From the NCBI RefSeq assembly GCF_018143015.1, contig NC_054742.1, positions 56,305,195 to 56,369,194 of the forward strand: DNA of 64,000 bases, written 5' to 3'. The notes under the pieces were generated by a model that was given only the letters and a program-made list of their open reading frames with translations, ran no database searches and had not been told where the DNA came from. Every line of letters starts with the position of its first letter. Position 1 is the first letter of the stretch. The DNA is from Lytechinus variegatus. Its lineage: Eukaryota; Echinodermata; Echinoidea; Temnopleuroida; Toxopneustidae. The translations under genes were made by a program, and so were the position numbers. This document shows positions 42,275 to 53,256 of this stretch, one piece after another.

Positions 42275-44188
42275 GTAAGTCAAAAGCATGCCTCTTATTT
42301 TATCTGATAACAATTCCCACTACCTGATATATACATGGGTTTTTATAGCACACTGTGTTTTGGTAATATTTGTTGTAAATTAAAATCCAAAGCTGTAATG
42401 TGGTATCACACAGCATATCCAGAGAATAGTTTGAAAATTGAAATAATTTTCCATTAAAAAATAGTTTTATGGACATTACATCACCATTGCATCTGACATG
42501 GACAATACACATTTGTAGCAGTTTTTTCTGGACTGTGAAGAAGGGTTATTTGTGGAGTATAGACAGGTCACTTAACAGTATGTTACCCACTCCTAATGTG
42601 AATAACAGAAACCAGACCTAATTCCAAACTGACGTGGAAGCAAAATGAATGACATGTTTGAGAAAAGTTTTTTGACACTTGTCAAGACTGCATCTACCGT
42701 TACTACATTAGTTCCAATGCCAACTTTAATTTATTTACTATATACATGTATATAGATGTGTCACAGTGAATGTTTTTTTAAGAGGAATTGGTGTTTAAAT
42801 TATATTTTGTTCTTTCACTTTACACTTGCAGTTTAACATGGATATGCCCCCCATCTGGTGTTAACCATCTTCCAAGTATAGATGACAGAGATAGCCGACC
42901 AGAGACAAGGATGTGACACCTATCATGAATCTACATGGAATGTCTTATGTGAAGGGTCATTGGTATTTTGGTGAAGTATGAGCAGACAGAGACAATTGAT
43001 TTGACACTAAACTCTTTCGTATACACCTTCCATTTTGTGTTTATAATCTTCCTAGTATTCATGATTGCGATCAGGATAAGAAATAAGTTTCATTTTTTCC
43101 AGAGGTGATTTTTTTTTCCGCATTGGGGCAGTTGCCAAATTTTAGGGGGTGTTTCTTTCATTTCAAGTTGTTCTTTTTGTGCAACAAGCAATTGTCCTGT
43201 AAAAAGCATTTCTCATTATACCTCTATAAGTAGAAAAATGATTTTCTAAACATTCTTGAATATTGTTTGTGGCAGATCTTTGGGCACATTTAGAAATGAT
43301 TTGGGGGATTTTAGGGGTGATTTAGGTCGTTATGGGGGCAAAATCACTTGTCACCCTCGTATATTTCCATGTTCAAAATCTCGAAAGATTCCCCATTTGG
43401 TGAATTGAAAAAAACCCTGGATTTTAGATGTGAATGGTCTCCTATTTTACAGCCTGAAGACAAAAACCATTGATATTTGTGCACTTCACCATTAATGCAC
43501 CACCAAAATAAAAAGAATTATTATTCAAGCAGTTTCTCCCCAAGACTTACAAAATAGCATGGGTCAAGAGTGAGAATTGAAAGTTAAAAAAGGGCCCCTA
43601 AACACAAATGTTTGCCATCAGTCACTAATTCCAATCCAGATCAGTGTTGCCTACACCAGGACCCAATCAGAACAGTCACTTTATCCATCACCAGGGCCCA
43701 TTTTCTAGAAGTCAAATTCAGGATTGTGATTTGATTTGGGGATTTCTGTCATGTAAATCAAACTGAATGAACAAAATGTCAGTTCAAACTTTTATTTCAA
43801 ATATTTTTAGTATCAAATGTGTGAATCACATTATAATAACAAACTTAAAGAGCGCAGAAACTATCCTCTAATGAATATATTCTACTGCTCTTTTAGGACT
43901 CCTAAAATTCTTGTATATATTTACTATTCATGAACCCACGTTTTTAATGTATCCAAGGAGCAGGTCCAAGCTATTTAATTTCTTTGTTGATAGTCAGGTA
44001 TATCGTAACATCTATTGTTTTATTAGTAAATACCTTCTTTGTAACTTTCAAAGAATGGTTTCTCGGGGTAGAAAGTTTGCTTAAGGTTGTATAACAATTG
44101 GTAAAGATTTGGAGGCTTTATAATGAGGCCATGGAGATGTTTGTTGAGTTAACTTAGTAGGCAACTTTATCTTCATGAAGCTTGTATT
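42275..44188. other. Mostly non-coding; one acceptor-like site
   Basis: A TTACACTTGCAG acceptor at about 42820-42831 precedes TTTAACATGGATATGCCCCC, which could begin a last exon; no coding frame is convincing. The rest is AT-rich with no recognised repeat. Confidence 0.4.
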
Positions 44189-44573
44189 TGTGACCAGCCA
44201 CCCCAAAACCAACAATTAGTTGCCCAAAATGAATTTTGAGATATTTGTCTTGGTTGAAAGAGCACATCCAATGCTTTAAATGATTTATATTTTTGATCAG
44301 CAAATTTTTGTCAACAATAACCCTCACAAGTACTTCTTTAAATGTAGAAAACAAGGTTTAAAGTAGTCCATAAAAAAATGGTGTGAAAAGAGCTCTTGTA
44401 TCTAATTGTCTTTTATTAAAATTTAAAACTTAAAATTTTGACTGTATGAAGAAGAACTATATTCTTTCAGATAAGGAAATTTCTATTTTTTTTTCATTTT
44501 TGAAGAACTATTTTGCCTATTTCTAGAGCATCTTCTTACTGACTTATTGTTGGTTTTGTAGTGGCTGGTCACA
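44189..44573. mobile_element. MITE with 28-bp ends
   Basis: TGTGACCAGCCACCCCAAAA-CCAACAAT (44189-44216) is inverted at 44546-44573 with two mismatches. 385 bp, no ORF. A truncated relative lies at 36338. Confidence 0.9.
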
Positions 44574-45749
44574 TTTGTGTTGATATTGTGTTGACTATTC
44601 TGCAAAAGTGGATCCAAAGGTTTTCCAGAGTTTTTCCCTATTGAGTTTTATCTCTGGTTTTTTACCCTGGACCTACTTGTCGTAGAATTGTTCAACAGGG
44701 GGTGGGGGATGGGTCTTATGTTGGCTGTTGATTATGTAATCGCAATGAAAATCAGCATGCACGTCACCACAGAAACGAAAATTGTGACTGCGTCTTCTGC
44801 CGACTTTTGACCTTTTTATTTTTTTTATTCTTGTACATCTATTGAAACAATATGTGCAAAAATTGCACACATTATTGCAATGCTGCTGGACCTCAAATAA
44901 CTTTTAAAAAATGTGATTTGTGTAAAAAAATCAACCAAAAATCATATATGTACAATTATTTTTCTAATTTGCTGATAGAAATTTATGTATTTTATGCTGC
45001 TTATGATTGGAGGAGTCCCAGGCAAAGTGAATTGAAAAAATAAAAAAGTGAGTTATAGGCAAAAACACATTTTCATACACTTTTTTCATAAATCATTTTT
45101 GAAAAGTTGTACTTGTCTTGTTGATTACATCTGGCTCTTTGCGCATGCAAATTTTACGCGGCGATCACATAATCAGCGGCCTAGCTCTGAAGGGGGTGGG
45201 GGGTCATTATCTTTTACAATCATGAGGTAAAATGTTACACACATTCTTGTGATAACTAAACAAACTGTTATGGTTTCAACTTCAGTCGGAGGTTTCAACT
45301 TTAATCTTTATTCATGTTTGCATTTGGGAGTGACAGAAATGTGATTATATACTTGGGTCATAAGGATAAATTACATATTCACATAGATCATTATATACAT
45401 TGAAATATCTTTTTCTCACATTAATTGAACAGTCTGAGAGTATCTTCAATCTTGGTTCATGCGTCCAAAAAGTGTAAGAAGGATGATTTTATTAGACTTT
45501 TGGGTCACAAGGTCAAAGGTCATTATTTCAAATCAGTTAGATCTGGCAAGAACAGAGATGTTTGCAGTCGAAAATCCATCTGTTAATTTCGACAAAATTT
45601 TTACACAGTCCTTGTGATATATATAGTATGGTGCCAATCATGTGTTTTTTTTTTCATTAAGAAAATAAAACCTCTACAGTATAGCAATCAAAAAGAATTT
45701 TTTTCCATTTAATTAATGAAAAGTTTATGACCTTAGAAAAGCAATTCTT
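44574..45749. other. Non-coding with a diverged fold-back
   Basis: GCTGTTGATTATGTAATCGC near 44720 and its diverged inverse GCGATCACATAATCAGCGGC near 45160 suggest a fold-back repeat of about 0.5 kb with GGGGGTGGGGG ends. No exon recognised. Confidence 0.5.
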
Positions 45750-45965
45750 GGAGTGTTTCACGAAAAAAGAAAAACCCTACTAAAATCATGCTCGAGTATT
45801 AATATGCATGATATTTAAAATGCTCAGTACTCTCAATGATTAATACACAGTAGAGCTCATTCTCTGTGCGTGATCCAAACAATACAATAATCTGTTAATT
45901 TTGACACATAACTGGGAATTGAAAAGGAATTTTTAGCCATACTCAGGTCTTCTGTGAAACACCCC
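45750..45965. mobile_element. Possible short MITE
   Basis: GGAGTGTTTCACGAAAAAAG and the inverted end (GTGAAACACCCC at 45954-45965) share about 10 bp. Its style matches 47715-47888. Weak. Confidence 0.45.
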
Positions 45966-46090
45966 TCTGATTTGTCCCTTACGTTAGATTACATGTAGCT
46001 TGGACCTGCTCTACAGTTTATAATTGTGATTACTGTGTGCTTGCTTTGTATTAATGATTTTATTTTTCTTTCTTGAAATGAACTGTAAGG

Positions 46091-46314
46091 CCGGCAGCCG
46101 AGAGGGTTTATTCATGTTGGAGAACCATGGCAGTTGACCTCGTCGAGTGATGGTGTAGCCCTGAATCTCAAAAACTTGGCTTGCTGTCTGGTTTGAGCTG
46201 GGGTCTTCCTGCCAAAATCACACAATTAGTGATGTCACTACCCAGAGGACTATTTTTCAGTGTGCAGATAGGGGCACTGGACACTGCTGTGCATGATATA
46301 CTACTTCCCTAATG
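46091..46314 (+). repeat. Duplicated block, inverted partner at 50130-50350
   Basis: GCCGGCAGCC, CAGTTGACCTC, AATCACACAATTAGTGATGTC, CACTACCCAGAG and TGATATAC recur in the same order on the minus strand of 50130-50350. It is preceded by a pyrimidine tract and AG, and followed by GTAAGT at 46315, so it may be an exon. No long frame is open. Confidence 0.7.
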
Positions 46315-47714
46315 TAAGTGCTTTCTTTGTCGAATTTAATGATATTCTGTGTAGCCTAGAGCATGTAAAACAATGCATTGATTTTCCAAGTGATTGTGTT
46401 GCATAGGGTGATCGTATTTGTGAGCAACTTTACTTTCATTGTACATTTATTCACATTTTACCTAAATTGGCATTTAAAAAAATCTTTGGAACAAAATTCT
46501 TGTCATGACAATTTTACAAATCTTAACCGTTTCCTGAAGGCCTTTTTGATGAATTTGTAGAGCCCTATGAAAAAAAATAATATCAATCTTATTGACTTGT
46601 AATTTTCCCCTGTATGTAGCCACTCATTTTTTTCAAATTTTCAAATCTTTTCTCTTGCTCATTACTGCACCTTCTTCCCCTCATGTTTCCCTCTCTTATC
46701 CTGACAGTAATTTTATTATCTGTTATCCATTAATTGTTGTCTGTCTTTACCTCCTTGTACTATCTACTCAATATTTGTTGGTCTAAATTCATCTGTTTCA
46801 CACCGTTGCAACATATTTGCCATGACTGATATAATAGTGTGCTAAGAAGACAAAGAATTTACATATTTTGATCTCGTAGCAGTGCAGTTAGAAGTATTCA
46901 TTATTTTGTAATATAGGTTTCACTTTTTCTGTACATGTTATTTTTTTTTTTGATAGACTAATTTGAGTCGATTTCAAAATCAATATTGGCCGAAGTTGGC
47001 CCTGTCCTCATTCACCGCCATAAACCTTATGTTTGTGCTGATGCCGAGTGCAGGACCATATACAAAAGCGTTTGTGCGAATGCCATGTGTGTATCCATCA
47101 TGTAATCGCAGAACGTGTGGAGATAACGGCCTGCGTTGAAATGGTAGGATTTTGCGATGAATATCGGTTCGTCTGCCCCCCAAAAAATTTTATTCACACA
47201 AAAAAAGTGGGCCTACTGATAGATTTTAAAATTTCACCAATTTTTTTAGGATTGTGTGCTTAAATGGTTATTCTACAATGTGTAAAAATAAAAAACCACA
47301 CTCCCCAAAATCTCCATCAATCACAGCAATACAGTAGTCATGAGTCTAGTTTCAGAAGTGCAATGTCAAATTTTTATTTCTGTCTTGCCTGCAATTGTCA
47401 TCTCCTTTTCAAGCCATTATTCAAGAGCCTTGCCATTTTAGTGTTTCTAGTTGACCCTTATTGATTTTATTAATGGCACTTTTGCATGTTTGTCGAATTC
47501 AATGGAGCAGTTTGGCCTATAGATGGCATTGATTGAGATTGAACAAGGACTGCTTCGCACTTTAAATTGACCCAGGTCTGCTGATAACCATTTGTGGCCG
47601 TACCAAGAAGGGAAGAAAGGAACTGAGCAAATTTTTACAAGAGCATTGCTGACATCCAGAAGTTTTTTTCAACTGCATCAAAAATATCTGTATTTGGTGT
47701 TTGGAAATCCGGCA
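46315..47714. other. Non-coding, no feature recognised
   Basis: About 1.4 kb. A GCCGAAGTTGGCCCTGTC…GTCTGCCCCCCAAAAAATTT block at 46985-47195 has higher GC and could be a repeat, but no second copy was found. Confidence 0.4.
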
Positions 47715-47888
47715 GGTGTTTCGTAAAGCTGTTCGTAATTACGAGTGACTCTAAGAATGACTGGTAAACCTTTCTTAGGAACTAAATCAACACCAGTGAA
47801 AATCTGGTGTATGATCATTTACCACAAGAAAAGATCACCAGTCATTCGTAAAGCTACCTGTAATTTACGAACAGCTTTATGAAACACC
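47715..47888. mobile_element. 174-bp fold-back MITE
   Basis: GGTGTTTCGTAAAGCTGTTC at the left and its inverse ending GAAACACC at the right, with further pairing (AATGACTGGT with ACCAGTCATT). The arms total about 50 bp each. Confidence 0.85.
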
Positions 47889-50129
47889 CACCTGGGAATG
47901 TTGTGATAATCCCCAAGTGCTGTGTGACCAAGAGGGATGGAGTTCTTTTCAGCTCACATGTGATAACTGGTGCTCTTCAAAACATCATGCAATATCATGC
48001 AAGTTACACATTTCTGTTGAGATTTCAGATGCTCATGTTTCATGAGGCAATGCATCTTTGATTGTTTTACTGGTATGTGGTGTCATACAGATGGTATGAA
48101 TAAACTGGAGACATGATGGCGCTCTGATATGGCTCATGCTATTCGGAATCAACTTTCTTTGCTATCCTGTGAGATTATATAGGTCTCTTTGTGGTTGTAT
48201 TACAGGAATTTTTGTCCCAGTTTATCATTCCGAGTCTTTTTTTATCCATTTGTGATGTTTTCCTGTGTTTACTGGATTTCATCAGATTTATTTGACTCTG
48301 ATGAAATAAAAGTCAGTGTGAAGTCTTGATAAATCAGGGTGAATGAAGACCATTCTGTGCTCCAAGGTACCCCTGCTTACCCTTTCTATTTGAAGAAGGG
48401 ATCTATGGCTCAAGAGGAAGCAGGAGATTAGATTTTTCCAAATTTCAATGGCCCTTCAGCTAAAGAAAAAGTTTCCTACATCCAGCTGGGATCTAGAATT
48501 CAACATTTTACTGGGAGCTGTCTGTGAAATTTGCAATTTCTTTTTCTTCTTTCATCTTCTGTCACATTGTTCCAACTGTCAGTGACCCTTTGGCCCAAGA
48601 AAAGGTTTCCCTCCACACCAGATTTGAACTAATTTTTGACATTGTATTAGGTGCCGTCTCTGAAATGTTGCTTCTTCATGATCCAATGGTTAAAGAAATG
48701 GTTTCCTACCTCCTAGTCTGGAGAGAATTTTTGACTTTTTTGGGGTGTTATTTCTGAAAACTGGCTTTGCTTTTGGTAGATTGTTCCAACTGTCAATGAC
48801 CCTTTGGCTAAAGGATGGTTTCCTACATCCTGGTTTGGAACAATTTCTTTTGAAATTTTGTTGGGTTTCCGTCTCTGACAGTGCACATTATGACTAGGAT
48901 GCATGCATTGTGTTGTAATGATTGATGGATCAATATGAATAATTGCTATGTAAAGCACTATTCAAATTTAACAATTATTGATATTATTAATGAAACCATT
49001 GTGGGATATAAAGTGCACATCCTCAGGATGAGCCTATGTTCAGGGTTTACCGGTAACCCGTATCACATATCTTTACATTCCGGCTGCCCTTTACCTTATC
49101 TCTCAGAGTTGTGTGGAAACAAGTGGTGGATACGGTATGAAGGCATTCATTTGGTTGCTATATGGTGGTGAATGAATAAATGACAGGAAAGATAAAATGA
49201 AACAAACAACAAAATCAACAAAAAATTGCTTTTCCCCTTATTGGTTTATTTCTAAACATCATTCAAAGTGCAGTGTACATTGCAGTTTAAAAACACAACT
49301 ACAATACTGCATTATGTACATAAAAGTTGATTTATTTGCAAAATAATTGTAATACTTTTAATTTGCTCATTTGAAATGCAAAAAGCCCCCCCCCCAAAAA
49401 AAAAAAAAATTGAAAAATAGAAAAATAATTGAAAAACATTCAATGATAAAAATACACAAATTAATCAAAATTTCAAAGATTATGACTATGTCTAGTAATA
49501 ATACACACCAAAAAATTATTTCAATAAATACGATTTAAATAAAATGAAAAAATTATGAATCACTTAGAACATTCCAATATCAGTCATGGATAATAAATGT
49601 TGAAATGATGTGAAACGGTAGAAGATTGACAGGTATTGGGAGCATTTTATGAAGAGATTTGTCAGTGATTATCATGTATTTACTACCAGCCAATCGGATG
49701 CAACAATTTACAGTACTGGTTGAACAAATTACTGACTAAAATCTTCACAAAGTGCTTCCCTGAATGGACAGTACACGGAGGTATGGGGAGAGTACAATTA
49801 GTGGATTAACAGGTAAATCTGTTGAGAGAAGAGGGGGAATAAAGGGGAGGGGATGGTAATGAGCTAGGGTGCAGATTAAAGGAAATAAGGTGGCTTTTAC
49901 AAAAACCTAACAATTACCATCTGATTGTGCTATTTGCATGGTTAGCCCCTGCCTCCCCCCTTTACAAAAACATGAAAATTAACATCTGTTTTTTTTGCAT
50001 GGTTAGCCCTCCTTTCAAAACCATTCCGCAGCCCCTTGGCTACATCGACACAATATTGCTTGGAAAATAATTGCATTGTCTTACGTACACTTGGCTGCAC
50101 CAAGTATCATTAAACTTGAATAAGCACCT
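47889..50129. other. Non-coding, loose internal repeat
   Basis: Between about 48350 and 48860 a degenerate motif recurs four or five times with a period of about 120-130 bp (CAATGGCC/ACC.TTTGGC, AAAGAAA.GGTTTCCTAC, ..CTCTGAAAT). It suggests an old tandem repeat. A C run followed by an A run lies at about 49387-49411. No exon. Confidence 0.45.
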
Positions 50130-50360
50130 ACATCAGAGATGGGGTATATCATGCATCCAGTGCCCCGCCCTGCACACTTGAAAATTAGACTCTGGGTAGT
50201 GGCGTCACTAATTGTGTGATTCTGGTAGGTATACCCCTCCTCAGATCAGGCTGCTGGGTCATTTTGTGAGGATTAGGGTCTGCACCATTGAATCAAGAGG
50301 TCAATTGCTATGGAAACCTCCATACTTGAATGAATCTTCTTGGCTGCCGGCCCTTTTTTT
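50130..50360 (-). repeat. Inverted copy of 46091-46314
   Basis: On the minus strand: GGCCGGCAGCC, AGCAATTGACCTC, AATCACACAATTAGTGACGCC and CACTACCCAGAG. Identity by eye is about three quarters. Confidence 0.7.
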
Positions 50361-50480
50361 TGTACATTTTTTCTTTGAAAATTAAATAAATTCCCATGGT
50401 AAATGAAAAACTTGCTTCTCTGTATTAATTTTTGTATTTCACACCCTTAAATCCATAGTATCCCCCCCATTCATGTGACC

Positions 50481-50618
50481 TTTGCTCCTGGGGTTATTGC
50501 TCCATGGGCAGAAGTCACCTTACTCCTGTAGTACCCGCAGTGATTTTTGACTCACTGTGTGTGGGTACCGCAAGGGCAAGGTGACTTCTGCCCATGGAGC
50601 AATAACCCCAGGAGCAAA
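50481..50618. repeat. Perfect 41-bp inverted repeat, long hairpin
   Basis: Arms 50481-50521 (starting TTTGCTCCTGGGGTTATTGC) and 50578-50618 are exact inverses. The 56-bp centre can pair further (GTACCCGCAGTGA with TCACTGTGTGTGGGTACC) around a TTTTTGAC loop. No second copy was found in the window. Confidence 0.95.
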
Positions 50619-50863
50619 TGCAATGGCCTTGGGGGGACACTCAACTTTATTGCTGTACACCTGCACAACCCGCAAAAAAGGTACTTTTTGCTGATCTTGG
50701 CACATCACGCAAATGATGTTAGGAGGTACATACACTTGATTAGGGAGCAAATTGTCAAAAATGCACGCGAAAATACTTATGGCCTATAGATTTGACCAAT
50801 GGATAAAACTTGTTTAAAGTGGGTTTGTAAAATCTGTGGTCACGCGGGTGTACGGCAAGAGTG

Positions 50864-50888
50864 CCCCCCCCCCCCCCCCCCCCCCCCC
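50864..50888. repeat. C25 homopolymer
   Basis: Twenty-five C in a row (G on the minus strand), able to form a G-quadruplex on the minus strand or an i-motif. The exact length should not be trusted. Confidence 0.9.
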
Positions 50889-51464
50889 GGTGTTGTGGAA
50901 CCTTTGTTGCAAGCCCCAATCGACATTATTCCTGAAACCCATCTCTGGAATAAATCATGGCTCCGAGAGCTGCAAGGTAGTGGCAATTTTGCAGGCAGTC
51001 TAAATCATTAAAATGCAAAAACTGTGATATCAGTTTTACAAAGTACTTTCAGGAATGTCATATTTTGGCTTGCAGCAGGTCATTCTGCCCCCATTTCACA
51101 TCCCCTGTGTGCAAAACATTCTGTAACCAAATTGTCACACAACAAATTGTGAAAGTCCCTTCAGAGGGTGATCATCTTCAGAGGAGGGGGTGGAGGGGAA
51201 AGATCATCGTGATCAGAGTGAAGGGAAAAGGAGGAGAATGTCATAGAGCATGTGTATGGGATAAGATCATTTGATAAAGGAAAGTGATAGAGCCATGGAT
51301 TAGGTTGAATGTGATTGAGCTAGAGATATATAGACCAGAAATCGTGTGTAAATAGTTAAAAACTGAAATAGGAGGTGAAGGATCAGACCTAATGGTTTTA
51401 CTTCTATTTTGAAAGAATAAATGAAGTAACAATGAAAAATAATCATGACAGAGAGAGAAATTAA

Positions 51465-52052
51465 AGGACAAGTCCACCCCAACAAAAACTTGATTTGAAT
51501 AAAAAGAGAAAAATTCAACAAGCACAACACTGAAAATTTCAGCAAAATCGGATGTAAAATAAGAAAGTTATGGCATTTTAAAGTTTCGCTTATTTTCAAC
51601 AAAATAGTTAGATGAACGAGCCAGTTACATCCAAATGAGAGAGTTGATTACATCACTCACTATTTCTTTTGTATTTTATTATATGAAATATTTTGATTTT
51701 CTCGTCATTGTCAAGTAAAATGAAGTTTCATTCCTCCCTAAACACATGGAATTCCACTATTTTAACATTTTGTGCTTCAGGCAAGGAGGTCCTAATTGTC
51801 AAATTCGTAAAAATTGAAATATTGTATAATTCAAACAATAAAAAACAAAAGAAATAGTGAGTGACATCATCGACTCTATCATTTGGATGTAACTGGCTCG
51901 TTCATATAACTATTTTGTTAGAAATAAGCGAAACTTTGAAATGTCATAACTTTCTTATTTTACATCCGATTTTGATGAAATTTTCAGCATTGTGCTTGTC
52001 TGATTTTTCTCTATTGATTCAAATCAACATTTTTCTGAGATGGACTTGACCT
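51465..52052. mobile_element. Fold-back MITE with TTAA flanks (copy 2, fuller)
   Basis: The arms of about 208 bp (51465-51673 and 51846-52052) are inverted copies; ends are AGGACAAGTCCACCCC and inverse, and TTAA flanks lie at 51461-51464 and 52053-52056. 588 bp. ORFs in the arms are chance. The related copy at 22491-22969 has lost part of the left arm. Confidence 0.92.
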
Positions 52053-52056
52053 TTAA

Positions 52057-52999
52057 GACTAGTTAATATCTAAAAAAGGGTGTTGAGAGAAAAGATCACC
52101 TTATGTATAAGGGGGGGGGGGGCGTAGTTTAAATGGGTTGATAAAGAAAGTTGAAAGGATTTACAAAAGGAGAAAGTTTTAAATGATACATGTAAATTAA
52201 CAGACAAGAATGGGAACAAGAAAGAGAGAAGGGGGGGGGGAGGGTTAATGATGGAATACCATTAGGAAGAAATCTTGTGGAATACATAAGGAAATGATGA
52301 ATTACATATGGTTTCTCATGAAAAAACCCCCCACAAATCTATAGATGAAAAGAGAGAGAGAGAGAGAAGGGGGTGAGAGATGGACAACATTTTTATAAGA
52401 TATGGGTACATAAATAAAGACAAGTAGCCAAATGGAGGTACGGCCACCGCACACCTTACGTCTGGTCAATCTACAAACCCATTTAGGAACAAATAGCACT
52501 TTGCTTATTTTCTGAAAATATGAATGGGTAGCATTTTTATTTGCAGTCCAAATTAACTGTGAGAATACTAACAATAAAGATTTGGATAATAGCAAGCCTT
52601 TATTATGGAGTAAAGGCCAAATTGGTTTCAAATCATAACTGATCGTTTTGCTATGAGTCATTATGATCACATATTGAATTCACTTTTGTTCTAATGAGAA
52701 AGGGTAGCATAGTCACAAATTTGAAAATAAGTCTTCGTAGGATGATTTAGAACTTTGCACGGTAAGACGTTCTATAGTATGTCTCAATATTCACATCAAA
52801 TGTTACAGTTCATTCCAAAATCAGGTCGCAGACCAGTCGTAGGGTGTGCGGTGGCCTAAACACAATTATTTAATAATCGATCGTCTAGGCAACATAAAAA
52901 ATTATATTAAAAATCGTATTTGTAGAGGAATTTATAGTTCAGATTTACCAATTATGCTACAGATAATCAGTAATACTATATAGGGTTAAGGAGATACCA
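52057..52999. other. Non-coding with simple repeats
   Basis: G runs near 52111 and 52232 and a GA tract near 52350. GGCCACCGCACACC near 52443 and its inverse GGTGTGCGGTGGCC near 52843 suggest another inverted pair about 400 bp apart, with TAAGACGT… and CAGACGTAAGG words between. Confidence 0.55.
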
Positions 53000-53256
53000 G
53001 GGGCCAGTCTTAAGATTGAGAGTTAAGATTGATCCAATATTGCAAATATGAAAATCCAGCAAAGTCAATATATAAAATGCAAGTTTGTTCCAAAAAATTC
53101 TAGATATGAATCCATAAATTCATTGATTTCTTGACAACTTGGTGTGATCTCCTTTGTTTACAAAGGACATTTTGCAAATTTCATGTAGAAAATATGACAC
53201 TGATCGATATCCATAAAGTTACGATTGATCAATCGTAACTCTTAAAGACAGGCCCC
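53000..53256. mobile_element. MITE with GGGGCC ends
   Basis: GGGGCCAGTCTTAAGATTGA at the left; inverted at the right, GGGGCCTGTCTTTAAGAGTT, with GATTGATC in both arms. 257 bp. Confidence 0.75.
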
